A DNA stretch of 64,000 nucleotides, taken from the NCBI GenBank assembly GCA_963753075.1, contig CAVWAR010000010.1, positions 231,908 through 295,907 of the forward strand. The letters run 5' to 3'. Under the pieces are notes generated by a model. It was not told where the DNA came from, searched no databases, and saw only the letters and a program-made list of their open reading frames with translations. Below, piece by piece: positions 8,235-16,757 of the stretch; position 1 is the first letter of the stretch; every line of letters begins with the position of its first letter. Made by a program: the position numbers and the translations under genes. The DNA comes from Prado023 sp963753075. Its GTDB lineage: Bacteria; Actinomycetota; Actinomycetes; S36-B12; CAIYMF01.

Positions 8235-9740
8235 ATGAAGCAAGGAATTGCCGTAGGTGCGGCGCTGCTGCTGGTCGGGGGTTTGGCCCCGATGGTGGCG
8301 CCGGTCGGTGTGGGGGTGGCGGCAGCCGCGGGTAGCGCGGCGATGCCGTTCGACTTCAACGGTGACGGGTATGCCGATCTGGCAGTTGGGGTGCCGGGGG
8401 AGGATCTTCGCGGCATCGAGGACGTGGGGACCGTACAGGTGATGTACGGGTCGGCCGCGGGGATGACACGGCGCGACCAGGTGTGGCACCAGGGCCGATG
8501 GGGGGTCAAGGGGGCTCTGGAGAGAGGTGACCGGTTCGGCACTGTGGTGGCCTCCGGGGACTTCAACTGCGATGGCTACGCAGATCTGGCGGTCGGCATC
8601 CCGAACGAGAGCATCCGAGGCAGGGCCCAGGTCGGTGCGGTCCAGGTGCTCTACGGATCGCCGAGGGGGCTCACAGCCAAGGATCAGATCTGGCATCAGG
8701 GCAAGAGGGGAGTGCCTGGCCGCAATGAGGCCGGCGACATGTTCGGCAGTGCCTTGGCCGTCGGGGACTTCGACGCAGACGGGTTCGTTGATCTCGCTGT
8801 CGGAGTCGCTGGGGAGGACATCGGCGCAGTCCCGGACGCGGGCTTCGTGGCGGTGCTGCGCGGGTCTGCCACCGGGTTGACCTCGGCCGGGGCGGGCGTA
8901 GTGCGGCAGGGCCGTGACGGCCTGCCCAGCCAGGCTTCAGCCTACGAGGAATTCGGAGAGACCCTGGCAACCGGTGACGTGAACGGTGACACCCACGATG
9001 ACCTTGTTGTCGTTGTCGAATTCGATGCCGACTTCCTGATGCCCAACTACGGGGATCTCGATGAGGCTGGATCAGGGGTGCACGTGGTCTTCGGCAGCCC
9101 GACGGGTCTCAAGCCTCAGGGCAGCCAGTTCTTCGGACCTGAGACCCTGGGGTTCGCTGAGTGGAGCCAGACGTTCAGTCCGATCCTCGCCGATGTCAAC
9201 GGTGACTCCAGGGACGATCTGGCGGCGGTGGTCTGGCAGTCCTCCAGCAACGACTACCGAGTCATCGTGCTCCACGGCCAGACGGTCGGGCTGCAGCCCG
9301 CGGTGTTGGCGGCTGGTGGCACGCCGGGCGTTGACGGCTACTGGGCGTCACCGGCCGGGGGAGGGCAGTTGGCAGCAACTGACTTCAATGGAGACAAGTC
9401 GGTCGATCTGGTGCTTGGTGCTCTGAGCTCCGCGGAGTTGCACGTCATCCTCGGGGCCGGTACCGGGACCGGGGCGGGGCTGGGGACTGCATTCGTCGAG
9501 TTGCCGAGTGGCGTCGAGGGGTTCACGAACGTCCAGGCCCTGCCGTTGAGCGGTGCCACACAGGAGTGGCTGGTCCTTGGGGCGCCGTATGCAGCTCTGA
9601 ATGGGCCCGGGGGATCCGGCATGGTGGGCGTCCTGCAGGGCAAGGCTGACGGGACCGCCGGCCCCGTCACGCTCTGGAACCAGGACACCCCTGGGATCAA
9701 GGGACACGCGGAGACGAATGACAACTTCGGGGTCTTCTGA
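8235..9740 (+). CDS. Secreted FG-GAP (integrin alpha-like) repeat protein
   Basis: A 501-aa exported protein. The start ATG at 8235 has a GGGGG ribosome-binding site; residues 1-30 form a signal peptide (MKQ, hydrophobic stretch, Ala-rich cleavage region). The remainder is FG-GAP repeats, each with a calcium-loop motif: DFNGDGYADLAVG, DFNCDGYADLAVG, DFDADGFVDLAVG, DVNGDTHDDLVVV, DVNGDSRDDLAAV and DFNGDKSVDLVLG. Around seven repeats would close a beta-propeller as in integrin alpha chains. The protein ends shortly after a final NDNFGVF, the first half of a further repeat, so it may be C-terminally shortened. Such proteins bind Ca2+ and usually act in surface adhesion or carbohydrate contact; the target is unknown. 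A vestigial copy of its 5' end lies just downstream. Confidence 0.85.
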   Translation: MKQGIAVGAALLLVGGLAPMVAPVGVGVAAAAGSAAMPFDFNGDGYADLAVGVPGEDLRGIEDVGTVQVMYGSAAGMTRRDQVWHQGRWGVKGALERGDRFGTVVASGDFNCDGYADLAVGIPNESIRGRAQVGAVQVLYGSPRGLTAKDQIWHQGKRGVPGRNEAGDMFGSALAVGDFDADGFVDLAVGVAGEDIGAVPDAGFVAVLRGSATGLTSAGAGVVRQGRDGLPSQASAYEEFGETLATGDVNGDTHDDLVVVVEFDADFLMPNYGDLDEAGSGVHVVFGSPTGLKPQGSQFFGPETLGFAEWSQTFSPILADVNGDSRDDLAAVVWQSSSNDYRVIVLHGQTVGLQPAVLAAGGTPGVDGYWASPAGGGQLAATDFNGDKSVDLVLGALSSAELHVILGAGTGTGAGLGTAFVELPSGVEGFTNVQALPLSGATQEWLVLGAPYAALNGPGGSGMVGVLQGKADGTAGPVTLWNQDTPGIKGHAETNDNFGVF

Positions 9741-9769
9741 GTCGCAGTGCACTGTGGTCGCAGGACCCG

Positions 9770-9821
9770 GAGCGATGAAGGGGATGGGGTTGTTGTGAGG
9801 CGCGCAATCGCAGTCGGATAG
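9770..9821 (+). pseudogene. Vestigial copy of the FG-GAP gene 5' end
   Basis: Thirty bases after the FG-GAP stop, the leader and first codons of that gene recur: a GATGGGG ribosome-binding site, then GTG encoding VRRAIAVG followed at once by TAG (9795-9821), compared with MKQGIAVGA at 8235. It looks like the stump of a tandem paralogue that was deleted or never completed. Confidence 0.5.
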
Positions 9822-9834
9822 GCCCGCGGGCCTG

Positions 9835-11025
9835 TCACGTCCGCTCAGGGTGGTCCGGACCACCCTGAGCGGACGCTGCCAGCATCGAACGCGCGCCCAC
9901 CACGACGAGCCCGCCGATCACCGCGACCAGCAGGTGGCCGGTCGCTCCAGCCACGCCGATGGCCAGGGCCAGCGACCAGTCGGCCCATCCACGAACATCG
10001 GACAGCAGGCGGACGTGCGTGATCCCGGCGACCAGCAGCAGGGCGGCCAGGATCGCCAACGGGAACGCCTGCAGCACCAGCGCAAGGTCCTGGCCGAACA
10101 GCACCGCGAGGATGGTCAGGGCTGCCCCGATGATGGCTGGCGCTCGCCAGGTGCGGGCGCCGAAGGCGTGATGTGCGCTCATCCCGCCGGCTCCGTGGCA
10201 CACGGGCATCCCGCCGATCGCCCCGGCGGCGAGGTTGACAGCGCCGAGCGTGCGCGCCAGGCGACTCGGGGTGATCCGGGCCGTGGCGTCCGGGAAGTAC
10301 TTCGCAGCCGCATCGGCCGGCGCCAGGCAGGAGTTGGTCAGGGTCAGCGGAACCTGTGGAAGGACCAGCAGGGTTGCGGCCAGCAGGAGGTCCGCCGTGG
10401 TGATCGTCGGCAGGCTGATCGGGCTGGGTCCGAGCGTGACGGGCCCCGCGCCCCACGTGGTCACGACGGCGATCCCGAGGCCAACACCGACGGCGATCAG
10501 CGCACTCGTGCGCCGCCAGGACAGGAGCGCGACTGTGATTGCGAGGCAGGCGAGCGCGGTGACGACGACCGGCCATTGGGCGGTGAAGGTGCTCGACGGC
10601 TGGGTGACCATCCGCCACGCGATCCGGGCGAACGTGAGCCCCACGGCCAGCTGCACACCCCGGATGACCACCCGCGGGAAGACCGCCCCCAGACGATCCA
10701 GCAGCCCGGTGCTGCCCAGGAGCAGGAACACCACGCCCATGATCAGCGAGCCTGCGGCGATCACGTCCGCGCCGGCGCCGGCGGCGATGGCTGCGGCGCC
10801 GAAGGCCTTCAGCGGCTGGACGGCGACCGGGGCCCGGTAGGTCCACGCGACCACCAGGTAGAGGAGCCCGGCGGGGAGCAGGACCGCCGTGGTGGACAGC
10901 CCGTTGCTGACGATCAGGGCGATCGCGATCGGGACCAGGACGCCGAGATCGGCCACCGAACCTGAGGCCTCGCGCCACCAGGAGGTGGCCGGCGCAATCG
11001 GGGCGCGGGTGTCCAGAGCGGTCAT
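9835..11025 (-). CDS. MOT1-type molybdate (SulP-related) transporter
   Basis: A 396-aa polytopic membrane protein with about ten to twelve hydrophobic segments and no STAS domain. The signature PVAVQPLKAFGAAAI and the later GGMPVCHGAGGMSAHHAFGA match the two conserved motifs of the MOT1 molybdate transporter branch of the SulP superfamily. The ATG at 11025 has AGGAGG upstream and lies 1 base after the moaD stop (TGACATG), so it is the last gene of the moa operon. The context, directly behind cofactor synthesis genes, supports molybdate uptake. The last codons run through a perfect 36-bp palindrome. Confidence 0.85.
   Translation of the reverse strand: MTALDTRAPIAPATSWWREASGSVADLGVLVPIAIALIVSNGLSTTAVLLPAGLLYLVVAWTYRAPVAVQPLKAFGAAAIAAGAGADVIAAGSLIMGVVFLLLGSTGLLDRLGAVFPRVVIRGVQLAVGLTFARIAWRMVTQPSSTFTAQWPVVVTALACLAITVALLSWRRTSALIAVGVGLGIAVVTTWGAGPVTLGPSPISLPTITTADLLLAATLLVLPQVPLTLTNSCLAPADAAAKYFPDATARITPSRLARTLGAVNLAAGAIGGMPVCHGAGGMSAHHAFGARTWRAPAIIGAALTILAVLFGQDLALVLQAFPLAILAALLLVAGITHVRLLSDVRGWADWSLALAIGVAGATGHLLVAVIGGLVVVGARSMLAASAQGGPDHPERT
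9839..9874. terminator. Perfect 36-bp palindrome, likely bidirectional terminator
   Basis: Two 18-base arms meet without a spacer: GTCCGCTCAGGGTGGTCC (9839-9856) and its exact reverse complement (9857-9874). It overlaps the final codons of the MOT1 gene and lies about 100 bases after the FG-GAP stop, so it could end transcription from both sides. No T-run is present. Confidence 0.6.
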
Positions 11026-11026
11026 G

Positions 11027-11293
11027 TCAGCCTCCTGCGAAGGGAGGCAGGACGTCGACGACCGTGCCTGCGGCGACCGGGGTCGAGGAGCCGCGGTCAA
11101 GTCGATGGCCGTCGGCGACCAGCGAGCTCACCGCCAGGACGTCGGAGAACCGCGCAGGCAGGCCGCCGGTCAGGACGGCCACGACCTCGGCGACCGGCCC
11201 GGACGCCACCTGGACCTCGCCAGTCCCCGCAGTGGCGCGAGCGGAGCCGAACAGCCGGAAGGTGACCGTCCCGTTCTCCTGGGCGCTGGGCAT
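11027..11293 (-). CDS. moaD: MoaD, small subunit of molybdopterin synthase
   Basis: An 88-aa ubiquitin-like sulfur carrier. The fold ends in VVDVLPPFAGG; the C-terminal Gly-Gly is activated by adenylation and thiocarboxylated, then inserted into MoaE to sulfurate precursor Z. No separate MoeB/MoaF activating enzyme is seen in the window, so that step must be encoded elsewhere. It sits 3 bases after moaA and 1 base before the MOT1 transporter, clearly in one operon. Confidence 0.92.
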   Translation of the reverse strand: MPSAQENGTVTFRLFGSARATAGTGEVQVASGPVAEVVAVLTGGLPARFSDVLAVSSLVADGHRLDRGSSTPVAAGTVVDVLPPFAGG

Positions 11294-11296
11294 CAG

Positions 11297-12313
11297 TCAG
11301 CCGCCGATCGCCGACATCGGCCGGTCGGGCTGGGCGAAGGCGGGCTCGTCGATGCCATGTCCTCGCAGCTTGCGGGCGACTTCGCCGCGCATCTCCGCGG
11401 CCACCGCATCGTCGTCGGACCCGTCGCGCAGGACAGTACGCAGGTCGGCCTCCGCTCGGGCGAACAGGCAGGAGCGCCAGTGGCCATCGGCCGTGAGCCG
11501 GACACGGTCGCAGGCATCGCAGAACGGCTTGGTCACGGACCCGACGATCCCCACCGTGGCGGGTCCGCCGTCGATCGCGAACTCCTCGGCCGGAGCCGAC
11601 CCGCGGCCCGGGCGCGGTGCGAGGTGGAAGCCGGCGCGCTCGAGGGAGTCGAGGATCTCCTCCCGCGTCACCATCATCGCCCGGTTCCACGAGTGCTGGG
11701 GGTCCAGCGGCATCTGCTCGATGAAGCGCAGGGACAGCCCCTCATCGAGGGCCCAGCGAAGCAGGGCAGGGGCCTCGTGGTCGTTGACCCCGCGCATCAG
11801 GACGGTGTTGACCTTGATCGGGGCCAGCCCGGCGGCCTTCGCCGCGGCGATGCCGGCCAGGACATCCCCGAGCCGGTCGCGAAGGGTCAGCCGTGCGAAC
11901 GTCTCGGGGCTCAGGGTGTCGCACGAGATGTTCACCCGGGCCAGCCCAGCTTCAGCCAGGGGGACCGCGAGCGCAGCCAGGCGAAGGGCGTTGGTGGTCA
12001 GCGACAGGTGCGGTGCCCGGGGCAGCGCGGCCAGACGGGCCACGATGTCGACCACGTCCGGGCGGATCAGCGGTTCCCCGCCGGTCAGCCGGACCTCGGT
12101 GATGCCCAGCTCCGTGCCGATCCGGACGACCCGTTCGATCTCCGCAGCGGTCAGCAGGTCGTCCGAGGGCATCCAGTCCAGGCCGTCGGCGGGCATGCAG
12201 TACGTGCAGCGCAGGTTGCATCGATCGGTGAGCGAGACCCGCAGGTCACGGTGCACCCGCCCGAATCGGTCCTCGAGTCGGGCGGGCATCCGGGCGGCTG
12301 TCTCCTGCGTCAT
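11297..12313 (-). CDS. moaA: MoaA, GTP 3',8-cyclase (radical SAM)
   Basis: A 338-aa radical-SAM enzyme catalysing the first step of molybdenum cofactor synthesis, GTP to 3',8-cyclo-GTP. The N-terminal cluster motif is SLTDRCNLRCTYCMP (CxxxCxxC, about residues 27-41) and the SAM-contact TGGEPL follows near residue 79. The second cluster is formed by CDACDRVRL and a later Cys (WRSCLF). The conserved C-terminal Gly-Gly (PMSAIGG) is intact. The ATG at 12313 overlaps the stop of the moaB-moaE fusion by 4 bases (ATGA); an in-frame GTG 15 bases upstream is an alternative. Confidence 0.95.
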   Translation of the reverse strand: MTQETAARMPARLEDRFGRVHRDLRVSLTDRCNLRCTYCMPADGLDWMPSDDLLTAAEIERVVRIGTELGITEVRLTGGEPLIRPDVVDIVARLAALPRAPHLSLTTNALRLAALAVPLAEAGLARVNISCDTLSPETFARLTLRDRLGDVLAGIAAAKAAGLAPIKVNTVLMRGVNDHEAPALLRWALDEGLSLRFIEQMPLDPQHSWNRAMMVTREEILDSLERAGFHLAPRPGRGSAPAEEFAIDGGPATVGIVGSVTKPFCDACDRVRLTADGHWRSCLFARAEADLRTVLRDGSDDDAVAAEMRGEVARKLRGHGIDEPAFAQPDRPMSAIGG

Positions 12314-13248
12314 GGGCTGTTCACCCACTCGTCTGTACCGTCGGCGAAGTGCTGGCGCTTCCAGATCGGCAGTCGGGCCTTGGCCTCGTCGACCAGCCAG
12401 GCGCAGGCCTCGAATGCCTCGCCACGGTGGGCGGCGCTGATCGCAGCGACAAACGCGAGCTCACCGATCGCCAGGTCGCCCACCCGATGTCGCGCTGCCG
12501 CGGCCAGGACACCTGGGCGACAACTGGCCTCGCCGACCACCTCGGACAGGACGCCCCCGGCGTCGGGATGCCCCTCGTAGCGCAGCGCGGACACGGACCG
12601 GCCACCGTCGTGGTCGCGGACCACTCCCGCGAAGGTGACAACCGCGCCAGCCGCAGCCCTGCGGACCTCGTCGGACACCTCGGCCTCGGTGATCGGTGTT
12701 GCCCGCACGAGCGCGGCTCGGGCTGCGTCGTGCGGACCCGCGGTTCCGATGCTCCGGTCGTCGGAGTGCCCACTGCCGCCGGCCATCGCCGCAGCGTGCT
12801 CGAGCAGGGGTCCCACGGCGGCCAGACCGTCGCGGACCCCGCCCGGGCTACCCGGCAGTGCCAGCACGATGGCCCCGTCGATCACTCCGCCCAGGGCTCG
12901 AGACAGGTCCGCTGCTGGAATTCTTTGGCGGGAGGCCGCCCGGATCGCCTCGCCGAGACCGGGGAGCTCACGCAGCCCGGCGGCGAGCAGAGACTCCGGG
13001 GTGACGTCGCGTGGCCCGGCGCCGGTGCCCCCGGTCAGGACCACCACACGCGCACCAGCGGTGATGGCGGCCTGCACAGCGTCATGGATGGCCGAGGTGT
13101 CATCAGGCACGACCACAACGGGGCCCACCGGGTGGCCAAGCTCGGTGAGCAGGTCGGCGGCCAGCGGGCCGGACGTGTCGGTTGACATGCCGCTGGCAGC
13201 GGAGTCCGAGCACGTGATCACGCCTGCCGGCACCCCCTGCTCACTCAT
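12310..13248 (-). CDS. MoaB/Mog-MoaE fusion protein
   Basis: A 312-aa two-domain cofactor enzyme. Residues about 1-150 are a MoaB/Mog domain (GVITCSDSAASGMSTDTSGP, then LTGGTGAGPRDVTPE) that binds or adenylates molybdopterin. Residues about 175-312 are MoaE, the large subunit of molybdopterin synthase (VVTFAGVVRDHDGGRSV, LRYEGHPDA, then KARLPIWKRQHFADGTDEWV with the catalytic lysine region). A Gly/Ser-rich linker joins them. It overlaps moaC upstream and moaA downstream, each by ATGA. Fusing the step before and the step after MoaD sulfur transfer should balance their amounts. Fusions of this kind are known in actinobacteria. Confidence 0.92.
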   Translation of the reverse strand: MSEQGVPAGVITCSDSAASGMSTDTSGPLAADLLTELGHPVGPVVVVPDDTSAIHDAVQAAITAGARVVVLTGGTGAGPRDVTPESLLAAGLRELPGLGEAIRAASRQRIPAADLSRALGGVIDGAIVLALPGSPGGVRDGLAAVGPLLEHAAAMAGGSGHSDDRSIGTAGPHDAARAALVRATPITEAEVSDEVRRAAAGAVVTFAGVVRDHDGGRSVSALRYEGHPDAGGVLSEVVGEASCRPGVLAAAARHRVGDLAIGELAFVAAISAAHRGEAFEACAWLVDEAKARLPIWKRQHFADGTDEWVNSP

Positions 13249-13712
13249 CGGCGCCACGCACCGTTGTGGCCGCCGTCCTTGGCCTCGATCTGGACGTCGC
13301 ACAGCGCGGCGTGCGGATCGACGGCCTTGATCATGTCGATCACCGCCAGCCCGGCCACAGCCACGGCTGTCAGCGCCTCCATCTCGACCCCGGTCCGGTC
13401 AGCAGTGCGCACCGTCGCCAGGATCCGCACCTCGTCGGCATCGGGTGCCGCGCTCACCTCGACGTCAACGCCGTGCACGGCGATCGGGTGGCACAGGGGG
13501 ATCAGGTCCGGGGTCCGCTTCGTTGCCATGATCCCGGCGATCCGGGCAACGGCCAGGACGTCGCCCTTGGGTGCGGTCCCCGATCGGATCAGGTCCGCAG
13601 CCGATGTCGTGACCCGCCCGCTGGCCGTTGCTGTCCGGGTGGTCACCTCGCGCTCGGCGACGTCGACCATACGTGCATGGCCTGCCTCGTCGAGATGGGT
13701 CAGCTCATTCAT
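13245..13712 (-). CDS. moaC: MoaC, cyclic pyranopterin monophosphate synthase
   Basis: A 155-aa enzyme that converts 3',8-cyclo-GTP to cyclic pyranopterin monophosphate. Motifs present are KGDVLAVARIAGIMATKRT, the substrate loop PLCHPI, VEMEALTAVAVAGL and DMIKAVD, with the catalytic lysine region KDGGH near the end. Length matches the family. It is the first gene of the moaC-moaBE-moaA-moaD-MOT1 operon and diverges from moeA across 75 bases that must hold both promoters. Confidence 0.95.
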   Translation of the reverse strand: MNELTHLDEAGHARMVDVAEREVTTRTATASGRVTTSAADLIRSGTAPKGDVLAVARIAGIMATKRTPDLIPLCHPIAVHGVDVEVSAAPDADEVRILATVRTADRTGVEMEALTAVAVAGLAVIDMIKAVDPHAALCDVQIEAKDGGHNGAWRR

Positions 13713-13787
13713 GACGGCCCTTCCGGTAGGCGCCTATTGTGCAGCCGTGGACCAGCACCCGCCGAGCCTGTGGCCCGAGGATCAGTC

Positions 13788-14972
13788 GTGACACTCGTCG
13801 AACCGCGCTGGGATGTCGCACGTGCGGCGTTGGCCGGCTCCGTCCGCGCCCTTCCGCCGGTACAGCTGCCTGTTGCTGACTGTGACCGGCTGGTGCTCGC
13901 CCGGGACGTCGTCGCGCTGTGCGCGCTGCCCTCATTCGATACGTCCGCGATGGACGGGTGGGCCGTCAGCGGGAGCGGGCCGTGGACCGTCGTGGGTACG
14001 TCGCTCGCGGGGCGGCCGGTGCCCGAGCCGCTGGTAGCCGGACAGGCGGTGGTCATCGCGACGGGGGCGGTGGTCCCGCCCGGGGCTGACGCTGTCGTGC
14101 GCAGCGAGGAGGGCCGGGAAGTGGCCAGCGACGGTGCCGACCTCCTGATCGCGGTCACCCCCGATGGGCCCACCTATGTGCGCCCCGCCGGCGAGGAGTG
14201 CTCCGCTGGTGAGGTCCTGGCCAGTGCCGGGGCCGTGCTTTCTCCGGCACTGCTGGGCTTGGCTGCGGCCGCGGGCCACGACACGCTCAACGTGGTGCCA
14301 CGGCCCCGTGCAGCGCTCGTCCTGTTCGGCGACGAGCTGTCGACCTCCGGGGTCCCGGAGCTCGGGAAGGTGCGGGACTCCCTGGGTCCGCAGGTGCCGG
14401 CCTGGCTTGCCCGCCTCGGAGTCGAGGTCGTGGCTGTCGAGGTGGCCGAGGACACCCTGGCCGCCCACGTCGAGGCCATGCGGCGTGCCGCTGAGGTGGC
14501 CGACGTGGTGCTGACGACGGGCGGCACGGCCGCTGGCCCGGTGGACCACCTGCACCAGGCCATCGCCGACTGCGCGGGGGAGGTGGTCGTCGACAGTGTG
14601 GCGGTCCGACCGGGCCACCCGATGCTTGCCGGCACGCTGGCTGAGGGGTCGGCGTGGATCGTGGGGCTGCCGGGGAACCCACAGAGTGCCATCGTCACCC
14701 TGCTGAGCCTGGCCGCCCCGATCGTGGCAGCCCTCGCTGGGCGCCGCGCCGTACCGGAGCTGCCGGTCGTCATCTGCGCAGAGCCCGTCCCGGCACCGGC
14801 TCACGAGGATCGGTTGGTGCTCGGACATCTGACTGATGGGGTCTTCCATCCGGGCACGCACCTGGGGTCCGGGATGCTCCGCGGGCTGGCGGGGGCCGAG
14901 GGCTTCGCCGTCCTGCCTCCGGGAGGCGTCGACGCTGGGGTCCCGGTGCGTTGGCTTGTGCTGCCGAGCTGA
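13788..14972 (+). CDS. moeA: MoeA, molybdopterin molybdenumtransferase
   Basis: A 394-aa enzyme that inserts molybdate into adenylated molybdopterin. The N-terminal swivel region has LPSFDTSAMDGWAVSG. The MogA-like domain carries TTGGTAAGPVDHL (about residues 243-256), then PGHPMLAGTL and GLPGNPQSAIVTLL with the substrate-binding Pro/Asn. The C-terminal domain IV is complete. Normal length. The GTG at 13788 has GAGGA 8 bases upstream; no better ATG exists. It is divergent from the moa operon and completes the pathway apart from the MoaD-activating enzyme. Confidence 0.92.
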   Translation: MTLVEPRWDVARAALAGSVRALPPVQLPVADCDRLVLARDVVALCALPSFDTSAMDGWAVSGSGPWTVVGTSLAGRPVPEPLVAGQAVVIATGAVVPPGADAVVRSEEGREVASDGADLLIAVTPDGPTYVRPAGEECSAGEVLASAGAVLSPALLGLAAAAGHDTLNVVPRPRAALVLFGDELSTSGVPELGKVRDSLGPQVPAWLARLGVEVVAVEVAEDTLAAHVEAMRRAAEVADVVLTTGGTAAGPVDHLHQAIADCAGEVVVDSVAVRPGHPMLAGTLAEGSAWIVGLPGNPQSAIVTLLSLAAPIVAALAGRRAVPELPVVICAEPVPAPAHEDRLVLGHLTDGVFHPGTHLGSGMLRGLAGAEGFAVLPPGGVDAGVPVRWLVLPS

Positions 14973-15041
14973 AGGTCGGTCGACGGGCACGCTGGCGTGT
15001 GCCGGCCTGAGGGCCAGGACCGACAGGGCTAGGGTCTAGAC

Positions 15042-16736
15042 ATGGCTGGTACCGGGCGGTCCGAGAGTCGTGGCCTCAAGGCCAAGGTCCCGCGCGGCAC
15101 GCTGGGCAAGGACGTGCCGGCGGGTCTGGTCCTGGGCGTCGAGAGCGTCCCGGACGGGCTCGCGGGCGGCCTGCTGGCCGGCGTCAACCCCATCTATGGG
15201 CTCTACGGGTACATGTTCGGAACCCTCTTCGGGGCAGTGGCGACGAGCTCGGCGTTCATGGCCGTGCAGGCCACCGGGGCGATGGCTGTGGTGGTGTCCG
15301 ACGTTCCGCAAGTCCACGGCGACACCCCCGAGGCGAACGCAGCGCTGTTCACATTGACAGTGCTCACCGGGCTCGTGATGCTCGGCCTGGGTCTGGCCCG
15401 GATGGGCTGGATCGTCCGCTGGGTGCCGAATGCCGTGCTCACCGGCTTCATCAACGCCGTGGCCATCAACATCATCCTCGGCCAGCTGGACTACGTCACC
15501 GGGTACGAGGCAGAGGGCGAGAACCGGGTCGCGCGGGCCGTCGACACAGTGTTGAACGTGCCCGGATGGCAAGCGGCCGCTGTCGTCGTGAGCGCCGCCA
15601 CGATCGCGCTGATCCTGTTGCTCGAGCGTACCCGTCTCGGGGCTCTTGGCCTGGTCGTGGCTGTTGGTCTCGGGTCGGCGCTCGGTGCCCTTGAGCTGTT
15701 CCCGGTGCTGCAGCTGCGTGACATCACCGAGGTACCCAGCGGGCTTCCTGTCCCGAGCATGCCCACCCTTGGCATGGTCGGCGCCCTGGTCGTGCCCGCG
15801 CTGTCACTTGCCTTCGTGGGGCTTGTCCAGGGCGCGGCGATCAGCAGCTCGGTGCCCAACCCCGACGGCACGTACCCCGATGCGTCCGGGGACTTCCGCG
15901 GCCAGGGCGTCGCCAACATCGGTGCCGGACTCCTGCAGGGCATGCCGGTCGGTGGATCCATGTCGGCCACGTCGCTGGTCACGAACGCAGGCGCGCGCAG
16001 CCGGATCGCGCTGTTCGTGGCCGGGTTGACCATGGTCCTGGTAGTGCTCGCCCTCTCCGAGCTCGTCGGCTACATCGCGATGCCGGCCCTGGCTGGGCTG
16101 CTGGTCGTCGTGGGCTTCCGGACGCTGAAGCCCGAGCAGGTCCGGATGGTCTGGCGCACCGGGCCCATCCAGGCCACGGTGATGACGCTGACCTTCGTCC
16201 TGACCCTGCTGATCCCGCTGCAGTACGCGGTCCTGGTGGGCATCGGCATGTCCGTGCTGCTCTACGTGATCAGGCAGTCGAACCGCATCACCATCAAGTC
16301 CTGGTCGTTCACCGAGACGGGCGAGGTCGACGAGGGTGATCCGCCTGCTGAGGTGGGCGTCAACGAGGTCCTGGTGCTCAGGCCCTACGGGAGCCTGTTC
16401 TTCGCCGCCGCCGGTGCGTTCGAGGAGGCCCTGCCGTCGGTCTCTGAGGAGTCCCGGCGATCAGTGGTGATCCTCACCCTGCGGGGCAAGGAGGACCTCG
16501 GCAGCACGTTCATCAACCTCACCACGAGGTACGCCAAGACGCTGGCGGACCACGACTGCCTGCTCAAGGTGAGCGGCATATCGGAGGGTGTGATGTCCCA
16601 GCTGGAGGTGACCGGCGCCCTCGCTGAGATCGGTGCCGACAACATCTACCTGAGCACAGCATCGCTCACAGCATCCACCCGCCAGGCGATGCGCGACGCC
16701 CACGACTGGATGGACGTGACGGCCGCGCCTGAGTAG
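15042..16736 (+). CDS. SulP-family anion transporter with STAS domain
   Basis: A 564-aa transporter. The membrane domain (about residues 20-430) begins with VPAGLVLGVESVPDGLAGGL, the SulP signature region, and has 11-12 hydrophobic segments. A C-terminal STAS domain (about 440-560) follows (VVILTLRGKEDLGSTFINLT). Substrate could be sulfate, bicarbonate or another small anion. The position after moeA, which shares its direction 69 bases upstream, makes molybdate or sulfate supply plausible, but the MOT1 gene already covers molybdate. The usual Ser/Thr of the STAS anti-anti-sigma site is not clearly placed. Confidence 0.88.
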   Translation: MAGTGRSESRGLKAKVPRGTLGKDVPAGLVLGVESVPDGLAGGLLAGVNPIYGLYGYMFGTLFGAVATSSAFMAVQATGAMAVVVSDVPQVHGDTPEANAALFTLTVLTGLVMLGLGLARMGWIVRWVPNAVLTGFINAVAINIILGQLDYVTGYEAEGENRVARAVDTVLNVPGWQAAAVVVSAATIALILLLERTRLGALGLVVAVGLGSALGALELFPVLQLRDITEVPSGLPVPSMPTLGMVGALVVPALSLAFVGLVQGAAISSSVPNPDGTYPDASGDFRGQGVANIGAGLLQGMPVGGSMSATSLVTNAGARSRIALFVAGLTMVLVVLALSELVGYIAMPALAGLLVVVGFRTLKPEQVRMVWRTGPIQATVMTLTFVLTLLIPLQYAVLVGIGMSVLLYVIRQSNRITIKSWSFTETGEVDEGDPPAEVGVNEVLVLRPYGSLFFAAAGAFEEALPSVSEESRRSVVILTLRGKEDLGSTFINLTTRYAKTLADHDCLLKVSGISEGVMSQLEVTGALAEIGADNIYLSTASLTASTRQAMRDAHDWMDVTAAPE

Positions 16737-16757
16737 GTGGGGTCCACGTTTCCGCTG

